Made by a program: the position numbers and the translations under genes. This document shows positions 35,659 through 43,588 of a DNA stretch of 64,000 nucleotides, in pieces. Under the pieces are notes generated by a model that saw nothing but the letters and a program-made list of their open reading frames with translations, was not told the origin of the DNA and searched no databases. Source of the stretch: Diaphorobacter ruginosibacter (GTDB lineage: Bacteria; Pseudomonadota; Gammaproteobacteria; Burkholderiales; Burkholderiaceae_C). The stretch spans positions 930,001 through 994,000 of the forward strand of contig NZ_CP060714.1 of NCBI RefSeq assembly GCF_014395975.1, in the 5' to 3' direction. Each line of letters opens with the position of its first letter. Position 1 is the first letter of the stretch.

Positions 35659-36669
35659 ATGGAAACAGTACAAACAGCCCTGTGGGTCGTGATTATCCTG
35701 GTGGCCCTCGCCCTGATATTCGACTTCATGAACGGCTTTCATGACGCGGCGAACTCCATCGCCACCGTGGTGTCCACGGGCGTGCTCAAGCCGACGCAGG
35801 CCGTGGTCTTCGCGGCATTCTTCAACGTCGTTGCCGTCTTCGTCTTCCACCTGAGCGTGGCGGCCACGGTGGGCAAGGGCATCGTCCAGCCCGGGGTGGT
35901 CGACACCCATGTGGTGTTCGGAGCCCTGGTGGGGGCGATCACCTGGAACGTGATCACCTGGTACTACGGCATTCCCAGCAGCTCCTCGCATGCGCTGATC
36001 GGCGGCATCGTCGGCTCGGTGATGGCGAAGTCCGGCGCGGGCGCGCTGGTGGCGGGCGGCATCCTGAAGACCGTGGCGTTCATCTTCATCTCGCCGCTGC
36101 TGGGCTTTCTGCTCGGCTCGATCATGATGGTGATTGTTGCCTGGACCTTCCGCCGCATGCGCCCGAGCCGCATCGACAAGTGGTTCCGGCGCCTCCAGCT
36201 CGTCTCGGCGGGCGCCTACAGCCTGGGCCACGGCGGCAACGATGCACAGAAGACCATCGGCATCATCTGGCTGCTGCTGATCGCCACGGGCTACTCGGCG
36301 TCGACCGATGCCGCGCCACCGACCTGGGTCATCATCTGCTGCTATGCGGCGATCGGCCTGGGCACGATGTTTGGCGGATGGCGCATCGTCAAGACCATGG
36401 GCCAGAAGATCACCAAGCTCAAGCCCGTGGGCGGCTTTTGTGCGGAAAGCGGCGGGGCGCTGACACTGTTCCTGGCCACCTGGCTGGGCGTGCCGGTTTC
36501 CACCACGCACACCATCACCGGCGCGATCGTCGGCGTAGGCTCCACGCAGCGCGCCAGCGCCGTGCGCTGGGGCGTGGCGGGCAACATCGTGTGGGCCTGG
36601 ATTCTCACGATCCCCGCCAGCGCATTCGTGGCCGCCATTGCCTACTGGATCAGCCTGCAGCTGTACTAA
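35659..36669 (+). CDS. pit: Inorganic phosphate transporter, Pit family
   Basis: A 336-residue membrane carrier for metal-phosphate symport. Both inverted signatures of the PiT family are visible: FDFMNGFHDAANSIATVV near residue 22 and SLGHGGNDAQKTIGI near 190, plus GVPVSTTHTITGAIVGVG near 280. About ten hydrophobic segments. Shorter than E. coli PitA (499 residues), like other DUF47-linked Pits. In an operon with the DUF47 gene behind a PHO-box-like element; a terminator follows. Confidence 0.93.
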   Translation: METVQTALWVVIILVALALIFDFMNGFHDAANSIATVVSTGVLKPTQAVVFAAFFNVVAVFVFHLSVAATVGKGIVQPGVVDTHVVFGALVGAITWNVITWYYGIPSSSSHALIGGIVGSVMAKSGAGALVAGGILKTVAFIFISPLLGFLLGSIMMVIVAWTFRRMRPSRIDKWFRRLQLVSAGAYSLGHGGNDAQKTIGIIWLLLIATGYSASTDAAPPTWVIICCYAAIGLGTMFGGWRIVKTMGQKITKLKPVGGFCAESGGALTLFLATWLGVPVSTTHTITGAIVGVGSTQRASAVRWGVAGNIVWAWILTIPASAFVAAIAYWISLQLY

Positions 36670-36687
36670 TTCCCGCTGGTTCATGAG

Positions 36688-36724
36688 AAAAGCGCCGGGG
36701 CTCGTATGAGTCCGGCGCTTTTTG
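36688..36724 (+). terminator. Intrinsic terminator of the DUF47-pit operon
   Basis: AAAGCGCCGG (36689-36698) pairs with CCGGCGCTTT (36712-36721), followed by further Ts. Loop of 13 bases. It lies 20 bases after the pit stop. Confidence 0.88.
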
Positions 36725-36823
36725 TATTGTGGGGCTTGGGTTGGGTTGTTCGTTCGGAGGCGCCGATACAGGGCTTGATCCTTCGTTGCACCTCCTTGCC
36801 TACCAGGAAGTCCCCAAAGAGCG

Positions 36824-37270
36824 CTACTGGGAAATCTTGCGAGCTTCCTCGATCTGGTATTCGAAATAGCGCTGGAAGCTGAAGGCAAAACTGGCCATCA
36901 GCACCGCAGTGCCAATCATCAGTGCCAATCCGATGGCGAAGATCGTGCCCCAGTGCGTGCGTCCCGGAGGGGCGTCGCTGGCTGCCTGCGGGTTGAAGCG
37001 GGCATTCCATTTCTCGGGCGTCGTCAGGCCGTAGAGGATGGCGCGCAGCGCGCAGGCCGCAAAGGTGAACCCGAGAAGCGGCACCAGCACCCAGCTGTAG
37101 TGGTCGTCCTGTCCGAACTCCAGCACGCGCTGGATTCCGTACACCCCGAGCGCGGTGGGGATGGGCAGCAGCCAGCCCAGCGTGTCGAACAGGCCATACA
37201 GGTAGAAGCGGTGCAGCCCGAGCGGGCCGCCGAGAAAGGCCAGCCAGGCGGCGACGGTCTTGCTTTTCAT
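36824..37270 (-). CDS. TM2-domain membrane protein
   Basis: A 148-residue protein starting MKSKTVAAWLAFLGGPLGLHRFYLYGLFD, the TM2 domain signature (two helices joined by a short turn with GLHRFYLG-like text). Two further hydrophobic segments lie around residues 60-80 and 108-130. Function unknown. The frame extends to 37507; the ATG at 37270 is the usual start. It follows a GNAT gene on the same strand by 29 bases. Confidence 0.82.
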   Translation of the reverse strand: MKSKTVAAWLAFLGGPLGLHRFYLYGLFDTLGWLLPIPTALGVYGIQRVLEFGQDDHYSWVLVPLLGFTFAACALRAILYGLTTPEKWNARFNPQAASDAPPGRTHWGTIFAIGLALMIGTAVLMASFAFSFQRYFEYQIEEARKISQ

Positions 37271-37299
37271 GATTGATCGATCTTCATTGCGGGCGGACT

Positions 37300-37827
37300 T
37301 CATTCGGGCGAGGTGCTGTCCCCAGCTCCTAGAGGCTTGTCCATGAGGACAATATCCAGCCATTTCCCGAACTTCCAACCTGCGGAACGAAGAACTCCCG
37401 CATCGGAAAAGCCCGCCGCGCGGTGAACGCCGATGGAGCCGGTGTTGCCCGAGTCCCCGATCACCGCCAGCATCCGGCGGATGCCGGCCTGCTGTGCTGC
37501 CACGCACAGGGCGTCAAGCAGTTGCCTCCCCACGCCCTGGCCACGCGCCGAGTCGGCCACGTAGATCGAGTCTTCGGCGGAGAAGCGGTAGGCCGGGCGC
37601 TGCTTGAACCAGGTGCAATAGGCGTAGCCCAGGATCTCGCGGGTCTGTGGATGCTCGGCCACCAGATAGGGCAGTCCCTTGGCCAGAACGTCGGCGCGAC
37701 GCTGCGTCATCTCGGCCTGGTCGGGGGGATCGACCTCGAAGGAGCCGGTGCCGTGGAGGACATGGTGTCGGTAGATGGCGGTGATGGCAGCAAGGTCATC
37801 TTCGCTGCTTGCACGAATGTTGAGCAT
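37300..37827 (-). CDS. GNAT N-acetyltransferase, phosphinothricin acetyltransferase-like
   Basis: A 175-residue acetyltransferase. The CoA loop is ADSARGQGVGRQLLDAL, preceded by AEDSIYV; the C-terminal part has GNTGSIGVHRAAGF, typical of PAT/YncA enzymes that acetylate amino-acid-like substrates such as methionine sulfone or phosphinothricin. Divergent from the rpsP promoter. Confidence 0.85.
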   Translation of the reverse strand: MLNIRASSEDDLAAITAIYRHHVLHGTGSFEVDPPDQAEMTQRRADVLAKGLPYLVAEHPQTREILGYAYCTWFKQRPAYRFSAEDSIYVADSARGQGVGRQLLDALCVAAQQAGIRRMLAVIGDSGNTGSIGVHRAAGFSDAGVLRSAGWKFGKWLDIVLMDKPLGAGDSTSPE

Positions 37828-37845
37828 CTTTTTCTGATTGTTGGC

Positions 37846-37851
37846 TATAAT
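37846..37851 (+). promoter_or_regulatory. -10 element of the rpsP operon promoter
   Basis: Consensus TATAAT at 37846-37851, about 120 bases before rpsP. A TTGAGC hexamer at 37820-37825 is spaced 20 bases away, longer than ideal. The element lies between the divergent GNAT start and rpsP. Confidence 0.55.
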
Positions 37852-37971
37852 TGCGGACTTTGCTGCGTGTCGCTGGCCGGGTGGCTAAGTCGCGTGTCTC
37901 AAACGCAGCAGGAAAAACCTTGGCAGTCACCATTTTTTGAGGTGCCTGCTTTTCCACCCGAAGGATTCATT

Positions 37972-38223
37972 ATGGTCGTTATTCGACTTGCTCGCGGCGG
38001 TTCCAAGCACCGTCCTTTCTTCAACATCGTTGTGGCTGACAAGCGCGTTCGTCGCGATGGTCGCTTCATCGAGCGTCTGGGCTTTTACAACCCGTCCGCC
38101 AAGGACGGCGAGGAAGGCCTGCGCATTGCCCAGGATCGTCTGACCTACTGGAAGAGCGTTGGCGCACAAGCCTCGCCTACCGTGGATCGCCTGATCAAGC
38201 AAGGCGCCAAGGCTGCTGCCTAA
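37972..38223 (+). CDS. rpsP: 30S ribosomal protein S16
   Basis: An 83-residue protein beginning MVVIRLARGGSKHRPFFNIVVADKR, the S16 signature, with FYNPSAKDGEEGLRI. First gene of rpsP-rimM-trmD-rplS. The open frame runs far upstream but the ATG at 37972, with AAGGA just before it, is the family start. Confidence 0.96.
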   Translation: MVVIRLARGGSKHRPFFNIVVADKRVRRDGRFIERLGFYNPSAKDGEEGLRIAQDRLTYWKSVGAQASPTVDRLIKQGAKAAA

Positions 38224-38238
38224 GCTTCCAAAGCTCGG

Positions 38239-38284
38239 AAAAGCGGATTTCGTTGGGTTTCCGGCGAAGTCCGCTTTTTTGTTT
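38239..38284 (+). terminator. Intrinsic terminator between rpsP and rimM
   Basis: AAAAGCGGA (38239-38247) pairs with TCCGCTTTT (38270-38278) across a 22-base loop, followed by T6-G-T5. Positioned inside the otherwise conserved ribosomal operon, so it probably makes partial read-through from rpsP to rimM. Confidence 0.75.
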
Positions 38285-38313
38285 TTGCCCTGTTCTCCAA
38301 CATTTTTTCCCGT

Positions 38314-38892
38314 ATGCCCGCCGAACTCCCTGTCTTGCAGTCCGCCACCCTCCCGTCCGATGCCGTCGAAGTAGGCCGCATCGGTGAGGCCTGGGGGATC
38401 AAGGGATGGTTCAAGATCGTGCCCTACAGCGCCGATCCCGAGGCGCTGCTGGGCGGTGGCAACTGGTATCTGCAGCCGTCGGAGAAGGGGGCGAAGAGCT
38501 TCTTCTCGGGCACCGTGCTGCTTTCCGTGAAGCAGGCTCGCGAGCATTCGGATTCGATCGTCGCAACGGCCGAGGAGATTCCCGACCGCAATGGCGCCGA
38601 GGCACTGCGCGGGGCACGCATCTTCATTTCGCGTGCCGATTTCCCCAAGGCGGCCGACGACGAGTATTACTGGGTCGACCTGATCGGCCTCGATGTGCTC
38701 AACCGCGAGGGCGTGTCCCTGGGGGTGGTGAAGGATCTGATGTCCACCGGCCCGCAGACGACGCTGGTGCTGTCGCAGGAGGTGTCCGGTGACAAGCCCG
38801 TCGAGCGCATGATCCCGTTCGTCTCGGCCTTCGTGGACAAGGTCGATATCGAGGGGCGCCGGATCACGGTCGACTGGCAGCCCGACTATTGA
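38314..38892 (+). CDS. rimM: 16S rRNA processing protein RimM
   Basis: A 192-residue 30S maturation factor acting near S19. VEVGRIGEAWGIKGWFKIVP near residue 20 is the N-terminal RimM barrel; the C-terminal PRC-like domain has DEYYWVDLIGLDV near residue 112 and ends VDWQPDY. Precedes trmD by 32 bases. Confidence 0.94.
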   Translation: MPAELPVLQSATLPSDAVEVGRIGEAWGIKGWFKIVPYSADPEALLGGGNWYLQPSEKGAKSFFSGTVLLSVKQAREHSDSIVATAEEIPDRNGAEALRGARIFISRADFPKAADDEYYWVDLIGLDVLNREGVSLGVVKDLMSTGPQTTLVLSQEVSGDKPVERMIPFVSAFVDKVDIEGRRITVDWQPDY

Positions 38893-38924
38893 TGGGTTCT
38901 TGAGAGGTGGATGGTTCCCCGGCC

Positions 38925-39692
38925 ATGCGATTCGACGTCATCACGCTGTTTCCCGAACTGTTCTCGCCCTTTCTCGAAAGCGGCGTGACGCGCCGTGCCT
39001 ACCAGAGCGGACAGGTCGAGGTGCGCCTGTGGAATCCGCGCGATCATGCCGAAGGCAATTACCGGCGCGTGGATGACCGACCCTTCGGAGGGGGCCCGGG
39101 CATGGTGATGATGGCCGAGCCGCTGTCGCGCTGCCTTGCCGCCATCCGCGCGGACCGGGCGGAAGCCGCCGACGCCGAGGCCCCGCTGGTGCTGTTTTCG
39201 CCCATTGGCGAGCGGCTGAACCATGGCGCTGTCGAGTGCTGGTCGGCCAGCTCGGGGGCCATTCTGTTGTGCGGGCGCTACGAAGGGGTGGATCAGCGCT
39301 TCATCGACGCCTTTGTCACCGCACAGATCAGCATGGGCGACTTTGTGCTCTCCGGTGGCGAGATTCCTGCCATGGCGCTGCTCGATGCCGTGGCGCGGCT
39401 GCAGCCCGGGGTGCTGAACGACGAGGGCAGCCATCAGCTCGACAGCTTCAACCCCGCCCTCGATGGGCTGCTGGACAGCCCCCATTACACGCGCCCTGAG
39501 GAATGGAACGGCCGCGCCGTACCCGCGGAACTGCTCTCGGGACACCATGCGCAGATCGAGCGCTGGCGGCGTGAACAGAGCCTGAGGATCACGGCTGCGC
39601 ACCGCCCCGAACTGCTGGAGTCCGCCCGCGAGAAGGGAGCGCTGTCGAAGGCCGACGAGGCGCTCTTGGCGAAATTGCCCAAGTTGTTATAA
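38925..39692 (+). CDS. trmD: tRNA (guanine-N1-)-methyltransferase
   Basis: A 255-residue SPOUT methyltransferase making m1G37. MRFDVITLFPELFSPF start, DDRPFGGGPGMVMM near residue 50, LCGRYEGVDQRFID and SMGDFVLSGGE of the trefoil-knot SAM site are all visible. The frame opens at 38907; 38925 matches the family. The 3' end overlaps an rplS promoter. Confidence 0.96.
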   Translation: MRFDVITLFPELFSPFLESGVTRRAYQSGQVEVRLWNPRDHAEGNYRRVDDRPFGGGPGMVMMAEPLSRCLAAIRADRAEAADAEAPLVLFSPIGERLNHGAVECWSASSGAILLCGRYEGVDQRFIDAFVTAQISMGDFVLSGGEIPAMALLDAVARLQPGVLNDEGSHQLDSFNPALDGLLDSPHYTRPEEWNGRAVPAELLSGHHAQIERWRREQSLRITAAHRPELLESAREKGALSKADEALLAKLPKLL

Positions 39693-39693
39693 T
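39666..39693 (+). promoter_or_regulatory. Sigma70-like promoter for rplS inside the 3' end of trmD
   Basis: TTGGCG (39666-39671), a 16-base spacer, and consensus TATAAT (39688-39693), which includes the trmD TAA stop codon. It would transcribe rplS independently with a leader of about 140 bases. Confidence 0.6.
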
Positions 39694-39838
39694 GAAAGGC
39701 TTTTCGATCCTCTGGCCGGCCGCTCTTCAAGCCTGAAAGGTACGCAAACCTGGATTTGCGCACCCGCTTTGAGCCACCAAGATGCCAATCCGGGCATCCA
39801 GCCAATTTTGGCGCGGACATGATCGTTTGGAAGAAATC

Positions 39839-40219
39839 ATGAATCTGATTCAGACTCTCGAGCAGGAAGAAATCGCTCGCTTGAACAAGACCATCCCTGA
39901 GTTCGCACCTGGTGACACTGTCATCGTGAGCGTGAACGTGGTGGAAGGTAACCGCAAGCGCGTGCAGGCCTACGAAGGCGTGGTGATCGCCAAGCGCAAC
40001 CGTGGCCTGAACAGCGGCTTCACCGTGCGCAAGATCTCGAGCGGCGAAGGTGTGGAGCGTACGTTCCAGACCTACTCCCCCCTGATCGCCGGCATCGAAG
40101 TGAAGCGCCGTGGTGACGTGCGTCGTGCCAAGCTGTACTACCTGCGTGAGCGCAGCGGCAAGTCGGCACGTATCAAGGAAAAGCTGCCTTCCCGCGTCAA
40201 GGCCGTCGAAGCAGCGTAA
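39839..40219 (+). CDS. rplS: 50S ribosomal protein L19
   Basis: A 126-residue protein beginning MNLIQTLEQEEIARLNKTIPEFAPGDTV, with VVIAKRNRGLNSGFTVRK and KLYYLRERSGKSARI. The frame opens at 39782; the ATG at 39839 gives the family length. Last gene of the rpsP operon, followed by a terminator. Confidence 0.96.
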   Translation: MNLIQTLEQEEIARLNKTIPEFAPGDTVIVSVNVVEGNRKRVQAYEGVVIAKRNRGLNSGFTVRKISSGEGVERTFQTYSPLIAGIEVKRRGDVRRAKLYYLRERSGKSARIKEKLPSRVKAVEAA

Positions 40220-40246
40220 TCCAACGCCGTTTCAGCGAGTCTCGCG

Positions 40247-40287
40247 AAAAGCCGCTACAGTGCTTCTGGCCTGTAGCGGCTTTTTCT
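40247..40287 (+). terminator. Intrinsic terminator after rplS
   Basis: AAAAGCCGCTACAG (40247-40260) pairs perfectly with CTGTAGCGGCTTTT (40271-40284), loop of 10 bases, then Ts. Confidence 0.92.
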
Positions 40288-40379
40288 TTGCCTTCTTCTT
40301 TCCCTTGGGGGAGCCGGTGCAGGCCGTTCGCAGTTCCATTGCTATCCCTCGTCCTTCCTCTGCCGTGAATCCTTCCGCC

Positions 40380-41111
40380 ATGTCCGTTGCCTCCCTCCAG
40401 GCCCCATCGTCGGGTGCGGAGCCCAAGGAGTTGCAGCTCTCCAGCGTTCCGAATTTCGACCCGCGGCTGGCACCGATGCTGGGGGTGGACGACCACCTGC
40501 CTGCCATTCCCGAAGGGCTGCTCACACCCGAGGCGCTGCGTACGCGATTCGCCAAGCCGCCGCTCTGGACGCCGGACGTGATGCGCGACCGTGGCGTGAT
40601 CGACCGCGAGCCGGCGAATGCCTCGGTGCTGATCCCCATCGTCATGCGCGAGAAGCCCACGGTTTTGCTCACTCAGCGCACCGTCAAGCTTGCCAAGCAT
40701 TCGGGGCAGATCGCCTTTCCGGGCGGCAAGGCCGATCCGGGCGATGGCGGCCCTGATGGCACGGCGCTGCGCGAGACCCATGAGGAAGTGGGTATCGAGC
40801 GCCAGTTCATCGAGGTGCTGGGCCAGCTCAACACCTATGTCACGGTCACCGCGTTCAACGTGACGCCCGTCGTGGCGCTGGTGCATGAGGGTTTCACGCT
40901 GCGCCCGAGCCCCGACGAAGTGGCGGACGTGTTCGAGGTGCCGCTCGACTTCCTCATGGACCCGCGCCATCACCAGCGTCATTTCCTCGAATGGCAGGGC
41001 CTGCGGCGCGAGTGGTACGCGATGCCGTATCAGGATGGCGCCACGCAGCGCTACATCTGGGGGGCGACGGCGGGCATGCTGCGCAATTTCTACCGCTTCC
41101 TGTCGGCCTGA
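40380..41111 (+). CDS. CoA pyrophosphatase-type Nudix hydrolase (NudL-like)
   Basis: A 243-residue protein. The Nudix box is in FPGGKADPGDGG, then TALRETHEEVGIE (REXXEE core), near residue 125; UPF0035/NudL-type text SVLIPIVMREKPTVLLTQRT and HSGQIAFPGG precedes it. This family hydrolyses CoA or its derivatives to 4'-phosphopantetheine and ADP. The frame opens inside rplS (40110), but the ATG at 40380 follows the rplS terminator. Adjacent CobD/CbiB-like gene. Confidence 0.86.
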   Translation: MSVASLQAPSSGAEPKELQLSSVPNFDPRLAPMLGVDDHLPAIPEGLLTPEALRTRFAKPPLWTPDVMRDRGVIDREPANASVLIPIVMREKPTVLLTQRTVKLAKHSGQIAFPGGKADPGDGGPDGTALRETHEEVGIERQFIEVLGQLNTYVTVTAFNVTPVVALVHEGFTLRPSPDEVADVFEVPLDFLMDPRHHQRHFLEWQGLRREWYAMPYQDGATQRYIWGATAGMLRNFYRFLSA

Positions 41112-41218
41112 CACTCCTGCACCTGCTGGCGAGGCCGCTCCAGCGCTCCTCGGTGACGACGAGCTGACACAGGCATTCCCCATACTGTCGGATACACCTG
41201 AACAGTATGATTACTCCC

Positions 41219-42208
41219 ATGAGTTTTTTCGCCATCTTGTTTGCCTTGCTGATCGAACAGGCCCGACCGTTGTCGCGCAGCGATCCGATCCACGCGGGGC
41301 CACGTGCCTGGGCTCTGTCGGTGAGCCGCAACTTCGATACGGGGACCCCGGGACACGGCTGGGTGGCATGGGGCATCGCCGTGCTCGTGCCATCCGTCAT
41401 TGCCTTCGGTGTGCACTGGGCCCTGGTGCATTTCATCGGGTGGCCGGTGGCACTGCTGTGGAATGTGGCCGTGCTGTACTTCACGCTGGGCTTCCGGCAA
41501 TTCAGCTATCACTTTACAGGCATCCGCGATGCGCTCGAAGATGGCGATGCGGATCGTGCCCGTGCGCGCCTTGCTGAATGGAAGCAGGTGGAGGTGGGTG
41601 AATTGCCGCGCAGCGAGGTGGTTCGCCACGTCATCGAATACTGCGTGATTGCCGCGCATCGCCATGTGTTCGGCGTGCTCGCATGGTTCTCCGTGCTCGC
41701 GGCCCTGGGCCTGGGTCCGACCGGTGCCGTGCTGTATCGCATGGCCGAGTTCGTCGCACGCTACTGGTCGCCGCGCAGCCGCGCCGTGTCCACGCATCCG
41801 GCCAGCGCCTCGTTGCAGCATGCGGCGTCGAAGGCATGGATGGTGATCGACTGGCTTCCCGCGCGCCTGACCGCGATGAGCTTCGCGGTGGTCGGCAGCT
41901 TCGAGGAGGCGATCGACGGCTGGCGCTTTCATGCGCAGCGTTTTCCCAATGACAACGACGGCGTGATCCTGGCGGCCACCTCGGGCGCGATCAATGTGCG
42001 CCTTGGCGGCGAGGCGCTGCGCCTCAAGTCCGACGTGCAGCCTGCGCAGGGCTGGGAGACCGATCCGCAGCTCGATGACAGCGCCAGCACCCCGGGACGC
42101 GAACCCGAAGTGGCCCACCTGCGCAGTGTCGTGGGTCTCGTGTGGCGTTCGGTGGTGGTGTGGATGCTGCTGCTGGCGCTGCTGTCATTCGCTCGCCTGC
42201 TGGGCTGA
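41219..42208 (+). CDS. CobD/CbiB-family membrane protein
   Basis: A 329-residue protein starting MSFFAILFALLIEQARPL. It has membrane segments at the N-terminus (about 45-95), the middle (about 145-170) and the C-terminus (about 305-325). Text such as NDNDGVILAATSGAINVRLGG resembles the cobalamin-biosynthesis protein CobD/CbiB. No other cobalamin genes occur nearby, so a role in B12 synthesis is doubtful. An ATG at 41207 is an alternative start. Position after the Nudix gene is conserved in relatives, as far as I recall. Confidence 0.75.
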   Translation: MSFFAILFALLIEQARPLSRSDPIHAGPRAWALSVSRNFDTGTPGHGWVAWGIAVLVPSVIAFGVHWALVHFIGWPVALLWNVAVLYFTLGFRQFSYHFTGIRDALEDGDADRARARLAEWKQVEVGELPRSEVVRHVIEYCVIAAHRHVFGVLAWFSVLAALGLGPTGAVLYRMAEFVARYWSPRSRAVSTHPASASLQHAASKAWMVIDWLPARLTAMSFAVVGSFEEAIDGWRFHAQRFPNDNDGVILAATSGAINVRLGGEALRLKSDVQPAQGWETDPQLDDSASTPGREPEVAHLRSVVGLVWRSVVVWMLLLALLSFARLLG

Positions 42209-42270
42209 GAACCTCAACCCGCTCCGGGAGACCGGGCAAGGGCGAAACGTCCCTTTGTGATCCGTCGAGA

Positions 42271-42308
42271 AAAGCCGTGAATCGCGGGCGGCGGTTCACG
42301 GTTTCTTA
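42271..42308 (+). terminator. Likely terminator after the CobD/CbiB-like gene
   Basis: CCGTGAA (42275-42281) pairs with TTCACGG (42295-42301), flanked by AAA and TTT with one bulged G. The T-run is interrupted (TTTCTTACGTTTT), so it may be weak. Confidence 0.5.
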
Positions 42309-42405
42309 CGTTTTGCAAACAAATGTAACCTAAGGCCCGCAAAAGACGTTTCCTGCGCCGACGCCCCTTGTATCCGATTGAATTTCTCTTATGCTTCGGG
42401 CCGCT

Positions 42406-43119
42406 ATGTCTTCGGTCCATTCCGCTTTCACGCCCACTGTCGCAGTCGTCGAGGACGATGACGACATCCGCGCCAACGTCTGTACTTTCCTGCAGAAGTC
42501 CGGCATGAAGGCCTGGGGTGTCGACTGCGCGGAACAGTTCTACGTGGCACTGCTCCAGCAGAAGGCGGATCTGGTCGTCGTCGATCTGGGCTTGCCCGGA
42601 GAAGACGGGCTGCATCTGATCCGGCGCCTGGCGGGGCAGAGCACGCCGGTGATCGCCTTGACCGGCCGTGGCGATTCCCAAAGCCGGATAGAGGGGCTCA
42701 ATGCCGGAGCCCTGCAGTATTTCGTCAAGCCAGTGGACCTCCGCGAACTGGTGGCGGGGATCCGTTCGCAACTGCGGCATGTCATGCAACGCGCGGCACC
42801 CCAGCCCACAGCCGAAGCGCCGAAGGTGGGGACCACCTGGCGCCTGGACCGTATCGCGTCCCAGCTGATTTCTCCCGCGCAGCAGTCCGTGCGGCTGACC
42901 GGCGGCGAATTTGAGCTGATGCACTACCTCATGTCCGCGGGTGGCGGCATCGTGAACAAGCTGGAGCTGGTGAGAGTGCTGGGCTATGCCGACGTGGAGG
43001 ATGGGCTGCACAGCATTGCGTCCCACCTTGCGCGCATGCGCCGAAAGACGCTCGTGGAGACCGGCTCGGCGTTGCCTGTGCGTGCAGTGTTCGGCAAAGG
43101 CCTTGCGTTCGTGCATTGA
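42406..43119 (+). CDS. OmpR-family response regulator
   Basis: A 237-residue DNA-binding response regulator. Receiver residues about 10-125: acidic cluster EDDDD at 16-20, phosphoacceptor D60 (VVVDLGLPG), T86 and K108. The winged-helix output domain (about 140-237) has LTGGEFELMHYLM and ends VRAVFGKGLAFVH, slightly divergent from standard OmpR. The start at 42406 (MSSVHSAF) follows an in-frame ATG at 42391. The matching kinase is at 46076, separated by the secreted-protein gene. No kinase gene is directly adjacent. Confidence 0.88.
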   Translation: MSSVHSAFTPTVAVVEDDDDIRANVCTFLQKSGMKAWGVDCAEQFYVALLQQKADLVVVDLGLPGEDGLHLIRRLAGQSTPVIALTGRGDSQSRIEGLNAGALQYFVKPVDLRELVAGIRSQLRHVMQRAAPQPTAEAPKVGTTWRLDRIASQLISPAQQSVRLTGGEFELMHYLMSAGGGIVNKLELVRVLGYADVEDGLHSIASHLARMRRKTLVETGSALPVRAVFGKGLAFVH

Positions 43120-43588
43120 CGCGTTCGGGGCCCACTCTCGCCCTTCTCCCTATCTTCTCCTTCTCTTCTCGTTTCTTTCTCCTTCCGCGAGGCGGCGTGG
43201 TCCGGCCTCGCACGGAATGACGTTGCGTTCTCAATAGCTACAGCAAATCATGATGACTGTCTGATTGCAATAAATATCAGACCTGTGAGTTTTGGTGATG
43301 TTTGGTATATGGCATCGGAAAAGTCCGAAACAGATAATTTTTCCTATCAACGAGCATTGATAGACAAGTAGAAAAAGCGCGTTCGGGACCTGTGGCACAG
43401 CGGCGCCATGCCGCATGACCGTGCCCCTTGCGCAGCATCGCGGCGGCCTGTCATGGCCCGCCCGGAAATTCCTTCCTTGCTCCATCGAGACCGTGATTTT
43501 TCATGCGAGGCCGAGGCCCTGCAGGGCGGAGCCTTGCCCGTCGATTTTGCAAATAGAGCGCGATGCGCCCTTCAAACCGAGGAGAGAT
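43120..43588. promoter_or_regulatory. Intergenic region with an AT-rich island upstream of the IPTL-CTERM protein gene
   Basis: 469 bases without a gene. Bases about 43228-43380 are conspicuously AT-rich against the GC-rich window. Two perfect inverted repeats lie inside: GTCTGAT (43259-43265) with ATCAGAC (43276-43282), and CTATCAA (43344-43350) with TTGATAG (43357-43363). GATAAT at 43333-43338 is a possible -10. The 5' part (43120-43227) is pyrimidine-rich and featureless. This probably holds the regulated promoter of the following gene. Confidence 0.5.

Noticed and set aside
41219..42208. Cobalamin biosynthesis role for the CobD/CbiB-like protein
   Set aside because: No other cobalamin genes are present in the window and the similarity is only partial; the name is given only as a family label.
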